From Mesostigma viride (lineage: Eukaryota > Streptophyta > Mesostigmatophyceae > Mesostigmatales > Mesostigmataceae), in assembly GCA_009746045.1 (NCBI GenBank), contig RPFO01001325.1, positions 1 to 25,973 of the forward strand: a stretch of 25,973 nucleotides of DNA. Direction: 5' to 3'. Within the stretch, counting starts at the first letter, position 1; each line of letters begins with the position of its first letter. Positions 19,596-25,973 of the stretch are shown piece by piece. Made by a program: the position numbers and the translations under genes. The notes beneath the pieces are model-generated. The model had not been told where the DNA came from. It worked only from the letters and a program-made list of their open reading frames with translations, and searched no databases.

Positions 19596-19678
19596 GCCTT
19601 CGTGGTGAAATTTGGTATACACGCATTGTTGAGAACGATGTGCCGAAAGGCTTACCGGTTCAAATCCGGTCGAAGGTA
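19596..19678 (+). tRNA. trnL-GAG: tRNA-Leu(GAG)
   Basis: Class II leucine tRNA of 83 nt. Acceptor gccttcg pairs cgaaggt and the D-arm is ggtgaaatttggtatacac. The anticodon stem encloses ttgagaa (anticodon GAG). The variable arm is gtgccgaaaggct and the T-arm accgg-ttcaaat-ccggt. This isoacceptor reads CUU/CUC codons. It is absent from most land-plant plastids, which use UAG for the CUN box. Confidence 0.93.
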
Positions 19679-19873
19679 AGATATTTAGTACTTAAAAAAT
19701 ATCTTTTTTTTTTGTAGAAAAAATAAATAACATGTAATCTTGTAAAAACAAAATATATCAATTGCTATTATTATTATTAATAAATTTCTTAATTTTCATA
19801 ATATTTTTATAAAATTTACTTGCATTTTCAAAGGATAAAAACAGTGATAAAATAAAAAAAAAACAATTTAAAT

Positions 19874-20386
19874 ATGATTAATATTGAATTTGGTCCCAGT
19901 ACTATCTTAGGAATAGCAGTAGTGTGCGGAGGCATTCTCTTATATATAACTAGAACGATCAAACCTGAAATTTCTAGAGATCATGATATTTTTTTTTCTT
20001 CAGTTGCTCTGTTAATTGGAGGAATCCTTATTTTTCAAGGATGGCGACTAGACCCTATTTTACTTTTTGGACAAATGTTGTCCACTGGCACTGCACTTTG
20101 TTTTATTATAGAAAGTTTAAAATTAAGAGTTCCTAAAGAAAACAATAAGTCACTATTTTCCACACAAAACAAAAATAATAGTAATAATCGTATAATTAAA
20201 TTTCAACCACCATCTAAATACGACATTAATTTGAATCAAAGAGGAAAAAAAGAAAAGAAAAACAATAATTTTCAATTGAAAGAAAATTCTAAATATACAA
20301 AAGATTCTTTAGTTCCATCAAATTGGAATGATATAAACATATCTTCTATTGATTATGAAAAACCTATAGATTATCAAAAGAAATAA
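19874..20386 (+). CDS. ycf66: Ycf66 family protein
   Basis: Ycf66 is an uncharacterised membrane protein conserved in cyanobacteria and in plastids of charophytes, bryophytes and some ferns. The 170-residue product starts MINIEFGPSTILGIAVVCGG, with hydrophobic segments near residues 7-27, 40-55 and 63-80. The conserved block DIFFSSVALLIGGILIFQGW, then RLDPILLFGQ, is typical. Residues from about 90 onward form a hydrophilic Asn/Lys-rich tail with no recognised domain. The gene is uninterrupted, whereas several streptophytes carry an intron in ycf66. A 12-bp stem-loop follows. Confidence 0.92.
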   Translation: MINIEFGPSTILGIAVVCGGILLYITRTIKPEISRDHDIFFSSVALLIGGILIFQGWRLDPILLFGQMLSTGTALCFIIESLKLRVPKENNKSLFSTQNKNNSNNRIIKFQPPSKYDINLNQRGKKEKKNNNFQLKENSKYTKDSLVPSNWNDINISSIDYEKPIDYQKK

Positions 20387-20467
20387 ATACAACTAATTTT
20401 CATGATCAATTCAAACGATATTTATGACTATTTATATAAATTACATAATATTCAAATATGGATGCTT

Positions 20468-20501
20468 TTTTTCCACACAAGTATAAAAATGTGTGGAAAA
20501 A
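20468..20501 (+). terminator. 3' stem-loop of ycf66
   Basis: 12-bp perfect stem tttttccacaca / tgtgtggaaaaa with a 10-nt loop, about 80 nt past the stop. Confidence 0.5.
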
Positions 20502-20748
20502 TTCTCAAAATATAAACCTCACATATATTGTATTGTTAAAATAAATTGAAAATTGATTGATCGAGATCTTAAAAAAGAATAAGCAACAAACATATGGAGA
20601 ATTTATTTAAATAAATTTCATTTATTTATGCATATAAAATTTACTATCAATTAATAAAATGGTAATAAATGTAAATTATTATTTTTATAACTTTCAAAAC
20701 CTAAAAACATATAATTTTATATTAATCAATTTAAAAAACTAGACTAAT

Positions 20749-20776
20749 TTGTTAATGAATGTTATATTTGTATAAA
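20749..20776 (+). promoter_or_regulatory. Possible bacterial-type promoter of trnH
   Basis: TTGTTA (20749-20754), a 16-nt spacer and TATAAA (20771-20776), ending 7 nt before the mature tRNA. The -35 is only partly consensus and the background is AT-rich, so chance is possible. Confidence 0.35.
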
Positions 20777-20783
20777 AAAGTAT

Positions 20784-20857
20784 GGCGGGCGTGGCCAAGT
20801 GGTAAGGCAAAGGATTGTGACTCCTTTATTCGCGGGTTCGAACCCCGTCGTTCGCCC
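20784..20857 (+). tRNA. trnH-GUG: tRNA-His(GUG)
   Basis: A 74-nt cloverleaf. Acceptor ggcgggc pairs gttcgcc, with discriminator C as usual for plastid tRNA-His. The anticodon stem aggat/actcct encloses gtg and the T-arm is gcggg-ttcgaac-cccgt. The -1 G preceding the acceptor is encoded only as t-a-t-g context, so the exact 5' end may differ by one base. Confidence 0.95.
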
Positions 20858-20886
20858 TTTCTTTATAAAAAATTTTTTGTAAATTG

Positions 20887-20953
20887 ATAAATTTGAAAAA
20901 TACTAATAGTTATAAAAATCATCATTATAACTATTAGTATTTTTCAAATTTAT
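20887..20953. repeat. 29-bp perfect inverted repeat between trnH and ndhC
   Basis: Left stem 20887-20915 pairs without mismatch to 20925-20953 around a 9-nt loop. It lies 29 nt after trnH and 140 nt before ndhC. It may be a processing or stability hairpin for the trnH transcript, or lie in the ndhC leader. Confidence 0.8.
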
Positions 20954-21093
20954 TAGTTTATTAGATTGTGTTTCATACTATAGTCAAGTAAATTCTTATT
21001 ATATAATGGCCTTTTTTGTAAGCTAGTTGTACAATTTAATCAAATAAAAAAATTATTTTTTATTCTATAAAAAATATGATTGGATAAAATAAT

Positions 21094-21456
21094 ATGTTTA
21101 TTCTTGAAGGATATGATTCATTTGTTGTATTTTTTATCGTTGCTTGCTTAGTACCCATATTAGCACTTTCCGGTTCCAAATTAATTAGACCAAAATTAAG
21201 CGGAATTGAGAAAAAAATGACTTATGAATCAGGAATTGAACCAATGGGTGAAGCTTGGGTCCAATTCAACATACGTTATTATATGTTTGCTTTAATTTTT
21301 GTAATTTTTGATGTAGAAACTTTATTTTTATATCCGTGGGCCATTGTATTTAAAGACTTAGGAATAACAGCTTTTCTAGAAACTTTGATTTTTTTATCTA
21401 TTTTAATTATAGGCTTAGTATACGCTTGGCGAAAAGGAGCTTTAGAATGGTCATAA
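21094..21456 (+). CDS. ndhC: NdhC, NDH complex membrane subunit 3
   Basis: NdhC is a small membrane subunit of the NDH complex near the quinone-binding junction. The 120-residue product matches family length. It has three membrane helices (about 8-28, 63-83 and 92-113) and the conserved [20 protein letters not shown] stretch. Next comes a block with [20 protein letters not shown] and [10 protein letters not shown]. It leads the ndhC-ndhK-ndhJ operon and overlaps ndhK by 10 nt, an arrangement conserved in plastids and suggestive of coupled translation. Confidence 0.97.
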   Translation: MFILEGYDSFVVFFIVACLVPILALSGSKLIRPKLSGIEKKMTYESGIEPMGEAWVQFNIRYYMFALIFVIFDVETLFLYPWAIVFKDLGITAFLETLIFLSILIIGLVYAWRKGALEWS

Positions 21457-22190
21457 AATCTGTAGGAATAGAATCAGACAAAAATAGTGATACTAATGAA
21501 AGACTAATTAATTACAATATAGAAAAACCTCAAGTTACACAAAATGTATCTAATCAATTGATATTAACAACACTTAACGATTTATATAACTGGGCTAGGC
21601 TTTCAAGTCTATGGCCTTTATTATATGGTACAAGTTGTTGTTTTATTGAATTTGCATGTTTATTAGGATCTAGATTTGATTTTGATCGTTTTGGTCTTGT
21701 GCCTAGATGTAGTCCAAGACAAGCTGATTTAATTATTACAGCTGGAACTGTTACTATGAAAATGGCTCCTTCTTTAGTAAGACTTTATGAACAAATGCCA
21801 GAACCTAAATATGTTATTGCAATGGGCGCATGTACAATTACTGGTGGTATGTTTAGTACAGATTCATATAGTACTGTAAGAGGAGTAGATAAATTAATAC
21901 CTGTAGATGTTTATTTACCAGGTTGTCCTCCAAAACCAGAAGCTATAATAGATGCAGTAATCAAATTACGCAAAAAAGTAGCTCAAGAAAATTTAGTAGA
22001 AAGAGGTAAACTAGCACAAACACATCGCTATCATAGTATTAAACATGAACTAACATTATCCTCTCCTGTATATACAGGTAAGTACTTAAATAGTTCTGCA
22101 CGTCAAACTCCACCTAGAAGTCTTTCCGAAGCAACTGGAGTCCCTGTAAATTTAATTTTTGAAATGACTAAAAAGAATGCAATTAAATAA
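21447..22190 (+). CDS. ndhK: NdhK, NDH complex Fe-S (PSST-type) subunit
   Basis: NdhK is the hydrophilic subunit carrying the terminal [4Fe-4S] cluster (N2) of the NDH complex, on the stromal side of the thylakoid. The product is 247 residues from the chosen ATG. Cluster-ligand motifs are visible: a Cys pair in [15 protein letters not shown], Cys in [12 protein letters not shown], and Cys in [13 protein letters not shown]. The start at 21447 sits 8 nt after aaaaggagc and overlaps ndhC by 10 nt. Extending to the upstream TTG adds seven codons without support. The 50-residue C-terminal extension beyond the Fe-S domain is Ser/Thr-rich and ends just inside ndhJ. Confidence 0.96.
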   Translation: MVIKSVGIESDKNSDTNERLINYNIEKPQVTQNVSNQLILTTLNDLYNWARLSSLWPLLYGTSCCFIEFACLLGSRFDFDRFGLVPRCSPRQADLIITAGTVTMKMAPSLVRLYEQMPEPKYVIAMGACTITGGMFSTDSYSTVRGVDKLIPVDVYLPGCPPKPEAIIDAVIKLRKKVAQENLVERGKLAQTHRYHSIKHELTLSSPVYTGKYLNSSARQTPPRSLSEATGVPVNLIFEMTKKNAIK

Positions 22191-22722
22191 TGATGCTATG
22201 GCACAATTAGAAAATAATTCTACACTATTAGTTAGAGAAAATGAATTAAAAGGTTTAGTAAGCAATTGGCTTATCGAAATGAAATTAATGCATAGACCTT
22301 TAGGTTTTGATTACCAAGGTGTAGAAACTTTAGAAGTAAAAGCTCAAAATTTAACATCTGTCGCGATTGCTTTATATGCATATGGATTTAATTATCTTAG
22401 ATCTCAATGTGCATATGATGTATCACCAGGAGGAGATTTAGCTAGTGTATATCATTTAACAAAAGTAGATGATAATGCAGACCAACCTCAAGAAGTATGT
22501 ATTAAAGTTTTTGTTCCTAGAACTAAACCAATAATACCTTCAGTATTTTGGATATGGAAAACAGCAGATTTTCAAGAAAGAGAATCTTATGATATGTTTG
22601 GTATTTATTATGAAGGTCATCCTCATTTGAAACGTATTTTAATGCCAGAACATTGGATAGGTTGGCCATTGCGTAAAGATTATATTACGCCTGATTTTTA
22701 TGAATTACAAGATGCATATTAA
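22177..22722 (+). CDS. ndhJ: NdhJ, NDH complex 30-kDa-type subunit
   Basis: NdhJ is a peripheral-arm subunit homologous to complex I 30-kDa/NuoC, working next to NdhK and NdhH. The 181-residue frame has [55 protein letters not shown] and [13 protein letters not shown], all diagnostic. It is about 20 residues longer at the N-terminus than typical NdhJ (about 158-169). Two starts are possible: ATG at 22177, overlapping ndhK by 14 nt, or ATG at 22198, just after the ndhK stop. Neither has a clear ribosome-binding site. I list the longer. Confidence 0.95.
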   Translation: MQLNNDAMAQLENNSTLLVRENELKGLVSNWLIEMKLMHRPLGFDYQGVETLEVKAQNLTSVAIALYAYGFNYLRSQCAYDVSPGGDLASVYHLTKVDDNADQPQEVCIKVFVPRTKPIIPSVFWIWKTADFQERESYDMFGIYYEGHPHLKRILMPEHWIGWPLRKDYITPDFYELQDAY

Positions 22723-23431
22723 TATGTCAAATGTAGTTTGATTGACAAAATTTTTTTTTAAATACGAAAAATAAATACTAAAATATTTAATAAAATTTTT
22801 TCTTATAAGCATCTTTGAAAGAGAAAAAAATATTTTTTCTGACTACTCTTCATACAATATCAAAACTTGAATATAAATTTTAAGCAAAAAAAAATAGTTT
22901 TTATAAAAATTTTATTTGAATAAAAAATTAAAATTTTTTTAATTTTCTATTTTTTAATCATTGTTACATGCGTTTTATCAGTTTTAAAATCAAATTAAAA
23001 TGTTTTTTTGGTATATCTTCAATTAAATAAAAAAAGTATAACAAGAAAACATTTTAAAGTTGAGGAAGATAGTTAATAATCAATACATATTATTACTATT
23101 ATTTAAAAATAGTAAACTTTATTTCTTCGTTCATTAGAGGAATATATCTTTTGAAATTTATAAACAGATCTACTATAATATCTTTTTTTCATTGACTCTA
23201 TTAAGTTAAAAGGGAATAAGCATTTTTTGTTTAGGGAAGTCTGTCAAAAACTAAGTTCAGTATTCTCGATTTGTATTCTTCTTTCTATTTAATAGAGTCT
23301 TTTTTGTGGAATTTATTTTTGTAGTTTTTAAAATTTTTATTGAATCTACAATGACTTTTCTTTAAATAATTTATAAAGATAAGTTTTCAATTCATAATTA
23401 TATTTATTATGTAATTAATTTCTTAATATTT
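22723..23431. other. AT-rich spacer beyond ndhJ, nothing recognised
   Basis: 709 nt of A/T tracts with no convincing coding frame, tRNA or strong hairpin. Confidence 0.6.
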
Positions 23432-23647
23432 TTATAAAGTAATAAATAAAGCACAATGACTACTTAAAAATAATATAATTGAAATCCACTTAATGATAGA
23501 CAAAGTAGATATATTTTCTTGCCAATTAAGCAAAATTTTTTTATTTTTCATTATTTTTGAAAACGTATCAACTTTCGGAAGCATTATAAAAACTATAGTT
23601 AAAAGCGAAGATATTAAACGTACACTATTAATAATAATAGGACTCAT
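23432..23647 (-). CDS. 71-codon ORF with two hydrophobic helices (possibly SecG/Ycf47-like)
   Basis: I do not firmly recognise this product. It has a hydrophobic segment at about residues 7-23 (VRLISSLLTIVFIML), a polar Lys/Asn-rich middle and a second hydrophobic segment at about 50-70. Two helices joined by a polar loop, 70 residues long, and a Pro-Lys after helix one are features shared with SecG/Ycf47, a small subunit of the Sec translocase. I see no diagnostic motif beyond topology. The left copy is frameshifted. The ORF lies alone between ndhJ and trnF, pointing toward ndhJ. Confidence 0.35.
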   Translation of the reverse strand: MSPIIINSVRLISSLLTIVFIMLPKVDTFSKIMKNKKILLNWQENISTLSIIKWISIILFLSSHCALFITL

Positions 23648-24294
23648 AGTTATTTTTTTTAGTAAATAAAAAGTAGATTTAATATAATTAGGTTCTTATT
23701 TAAGAAAATTTATACATAGAATTATAAACAAAAGAGATTCTCAAAAAGAATTTAGTTTCTTGCTTTGCGAATTTCAAATTGTGCTTGGATTTGATTTTTC
23801 CCCGATAGCACATCAATTTTCTTTGTTAAATAATTAATATTTTTCCTTGTAAATTAATTATATTAATTTTTTTTCAGAAATGAATCAAGAGAGCTTTTCC
23901 GATAAAAATTCTTTTGCTCGAAAAAAAACAAAAAACATATAATGGGGTTAATCGGCATAAGTGCACTTTGTTTTTATTCACCAATTTTTATCCTGACTGT
24001 GTATGGTTTTTGGTTCTAAGGTTCGACTGTACTAATTGTCATGGGTATATTTAGTAGAGAAGAGGCTTATTTTTCTGGAATATTAAAAATTTCTATTTGT
24101 ACCTATCTGGCCAAAGGGACAAAATTTTGATAAATAGTCTGCAATTGGTCGACGTCATCCATGGCATAGGTAGCGAAAAGAACTGGATCCTTTTCTAGCT
24201 ATTCTCATACATCTTTTAAAAGCATCTAATTCATTTTTGCGTTTTAAAGGCACGCATGAAATAATACTTTGTTTTTGAAAATATCTTGTCTTTC
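23648..24294. other. Unresolved block with short broken frames
   Basis: Mirror of 1720-2368. Here a plus-strand frame starting at the ATG near 23880 is cut by a missing A in a poly-A run, which the left arm has. No family is recognised. The region sits in the noisy outer zone, where indels can destroy a real gene. Confidence 0.4.
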
Positions 24295-24344
24295 AATTTT
24301 TATAGAAGAAATATAGTGAAATTTTTATAGAAGAAATATAGTGA
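24295..24344. repeat. 25-nt unit repeated twice in tandem
   Basis: Two perfect adjacent 25-nt units (24295-24319 and 24320-24344), each containing agaagaaatatagtga, next to the 3' end of trnF. Mirrored at 1670-1719. Confidence 0.8.
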
Positions 24345-24381
24345 ATAATAAAAATATTATTTTTATTAAATAGAAATAATT

Positions 24382-24453
24382 TGCCAGGAACCAGGTTTGA
24401 ACTGGTGACACGAGGATTTTCAGTCTCTGCTCTACCAACTGAGCTATCCCGGC
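24382..24453 (-). tRNA. trnF-GAA: tRNA-Phe(GAA)
   Basis: Acceptor gccggga, D-arm gctcagttggtagagc, anticodon context actgaaaatcct (GAA) and T-arm ccagttcaaacctgg. At 72 nt it is one base short. The anticodon 5' stem reads gaga where gagga would pair fully with tcctc, and the left copy also lacks this G. It may be a shared read error or a true weak stem. Confidence 0.9.
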
Positions 24454-24601
24454 TGTACATAATAAGAATAACAGATATATATTTATTCTGACAACCCTAT
24501 ATTACAAATATTTTCAAATATTATTAAATAATTTTTAACGATGATTTTTTTATATTCTAAAATTCATAAAGATATTATAATACATAATTATTAAAAAAAA
24601 A

Positions 24602-25378
24602 ATGTCGTATATTAATTGCTGCATCAGGAGGACAAGATTCTATATCTTTAATTAAAATACTTGTTGAATTACAACCTCAATGGAATTGGGATTTAGGAAT
24701 AGTCAATTGTGATCATTCTTGGAATCAAAGTTCTAGAAAAGGATCTTCTCAAATAGCACAAATAGCACAATTATTAAATATAGATTTTTATCAAATAGTC
24801 ACATGTCATCAACTAATTAATGAAGAAAAAGCACGTGAATGGAGATATCAAAAAATAAGAGATATTGCATTTTCTAATAAATATAATGTTATTGTTACAG
24901 CACATAATGCAAGTGATAGAATAGAAACTTTCTTTTTTAATTATTTAGAGGGACGAGCATTACTGGAGTGCAATCTCTTCTATGGACTCGATTCTTTATC
25001 TAGTGGAATTAATATTGTACGGCCTCTTCTTAATACAACTCGTTTTGAATTAAAAAAATTTTGTGAAAGAAATTCATTTACCTTTATGGCAGATACTAGT
25101 TAATCAGTCTTTGTTTTTCAAAAGAAATAGAATTCGAAAACAATTATTACCATATTTAAGAAAATATTTAATCCTAAAGTGGATAAAGTTATTGCACAAT
25201 TTGCTGAAAATTATTCATGATGAAAGTTTTTATATGGAAAATGTTACTCAGATCATAGAAAAACAATTATTTTTTGGCTCAAAAAATATTCAACAGAAAT
25301 TTATTGAGAACTACTATTGCGATAGAAAGAAGAATTATAAAAAAAATGATGGAAAAAAATTGTCTGAAAACATTGTAA
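24602..25378 (+). pseudogene. tilS: tilS, tRNA(Ile)-lysidine synthetase, frame broken as read
   Basis: TilS converts the wobble C of tRNA-Ile(CAU) to lysidine so that it reads AUA codons, using ATP. The N-terminal PP-loop [12 protein letters not shown], an NCDHSW motif, [13 protein letters not shown] and IVRPLL...R.EL..FC are clear TilS signatures. Downstream, [20 protein letters not shown] is the family's second conserved block. The frame is interrupted by an inserted T straight after the ATG (24602), by two compensating indels near 24960-24990, and by others near 25065-25180. Where the right arm is broken the left arm usually is not, so the underlying gene (about 260 codons) is probably intact. 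The 3' end is uncertain: a different frame stays open to 25386. Confidence 0.8.
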
Positions 25379-25386
25379 TTTTTTGA

Positions 25387-25603
25387 ATATTGAACAAATA
25401 AGGATTTTTTTTTCAAAAAAATAGAAAAAAATATTCATTATTTAGAATGTATACATTTCTTTTCTAATTAATACAATTTTTTCTTTAGAGTATTCTGAAA
25501 TATTGATATATATATGAATTGTATCAATTTCTCCTATGTGATAAGAGATTATGTTATTAAAATAATTCTATCAATGTTAGGTTATAAACAAAGAGAATAA
25601 TAA
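25387..25603. other. Spacer tilS-trnK
   Basis: AT-rich sequence with no matK-like frame between tilS and trnK. Confidence 0.5.
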
Positions 25604-25673
25604 TGGGTCGCCCGGGATCGAACCCGGAACTAGTCGGTTAAAAGCGAGTACTCTACCATTGAGTTAGCGACCC
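25604..25673 (-). tRNA. trnK-UUU: tRNA-Lys(UUU), no intron
   Basis: Acceptor gggtcgc pairs gcgaccc, T-arm ccggg-ttcgatc-ccggg, anticodon loop cttttaa (UUU). The anticodon 5' stem reads ctcg where ctcgg is usual. The left copy also lacks bases there, so the gene is two nt short of the expected 72. It is continuous through the site where streptophyte trnK usually carries the matK intron. Confidence 0.88.
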
Positions 25674-25973
25674 TAATTAAAAAAAAGAATAACATATTTT
25701 TTTTAAGATCTTTAAATAGCACTTATTAATTAATTGATGTTTATTTTTATTAAAAAGAAAATGCATTAATTAATTTAAATACTTAGTATAACATTTTAGA
25801 AATTACATTGTTAATTAAAAGAACATTTTTTGATAAGAATATAAGCAATACTGTAATAGTTGTATGAAATGTTTTTTAATAACTAAAAACATTCAATACT
25901 AACAATATTAATTTAATAAAATAAAAATTCTTTTTAATTCCTAAGGACTATAGTAATAATTAGTATCTCTTCT
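25674..25973. other. AT-rich outer end, no gene seen
   Basis: 300 nt distal to trnK. It matches the left end with frequent indels. No frame or RNA gene is seen. Confidence 0.6.

Larger units (their letters stand above)
20387..20783. other. Spacer ycf66-trnH
   Basis: 397 nt holding the ycf66 3' hairpin and a possible trnH promoter. It is otherwise AT-rich with no gene seen. Confidence 0.6.

Noticed and set aside
21426-21446. ndhK start seven codons upstream
   Set aside because: That start is a TTG deep inside ndhC. The ATG at 21447 has a ribosome-binding site and the conserved 10-nt overlap.
25063-25386. Independent 107-codon gene
   Set aside because: It is the C-terminal part of tilS ([20 protein letters not shown] block) separated by indels from the N-terminal part.

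Overview
This window is chloroplast (plastid) DNA, most likely from a streptophyte green alga (charophyte grade). The support is an AT-rich background with bacterial-type plastid gene clusters: psbE-psbF-psbL-psbJ, ndhC-ndhK-ndhJ, psbZ-trnG(GCC), ndhB, psbM, psaI and ycf66. Plastid ndh genes together with ycf66, tilS, a BioY-like gene and a trnL(GAG) point to charophyte algae rather than chlorophytes or seed plants. ndhB and the trnK exon appear without introns, and no matK is present. I cannot name the species or class from sequence alone.

The dominant feature is structural. The whole window is one giant palindrome. The left arm (1-12974) is the reverse complement of the right arm (13032-25973), around a 57-nt unpaired centre (12975-13031). 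Every gene therefore appears twice, once per strand. From the centre outward on the right arm the order is: psbZ(+), trnG-GCC(+), a small unknown ORF(+), psbE-F-L-J(+), psaI(-), bioY-like(-), ndhB(+), trnL-CAA(+), psbM(+), trnL-GAG(+), ycf66(+), trnH-GUG(+), ndhC-K-J(+), a 71-codon two-helix ORF(-), an unresolved block, trnF-GAA(-), tilS(+) and trnK-UUU(-). The left arm mirrors this. No rRNA gene is present, so this is not the usual plastid inverted repeat.

The arms are not identical. From the centre to roughly 10 kb out, differences are rare and mostly homopolymer or short indels. In each case I checked there, the right arm is open and the left arm is broken (psbZ, psbF, bioY, ndhB). In the outer ~2.6 kb of each arm both copies carry many private indels. 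tilS is broken in both arms, but comparing the two largely recovers a continuous TilS reading. This pattern looks more like uncorrected long-read error on a fold-back molecule or contig than evolved pseudogenes. A real head-to-head plastid dimer or hairpin chromosome is not excluded.

The genes serve photosystem II (psbE/F/L/J/M/Z), photosystem I (psaI), the NDH complex of cyclic electron flow (ndhB/C/J/K), plastid translation (five tRNAs plus the tRNA-Ile modifying enzyme TilS), probable biotin or vitamin uptake (BioY-like) and an uncharacterised membrane protein (Ycf66). I found no phage, transposon, CRISPR or defence system.
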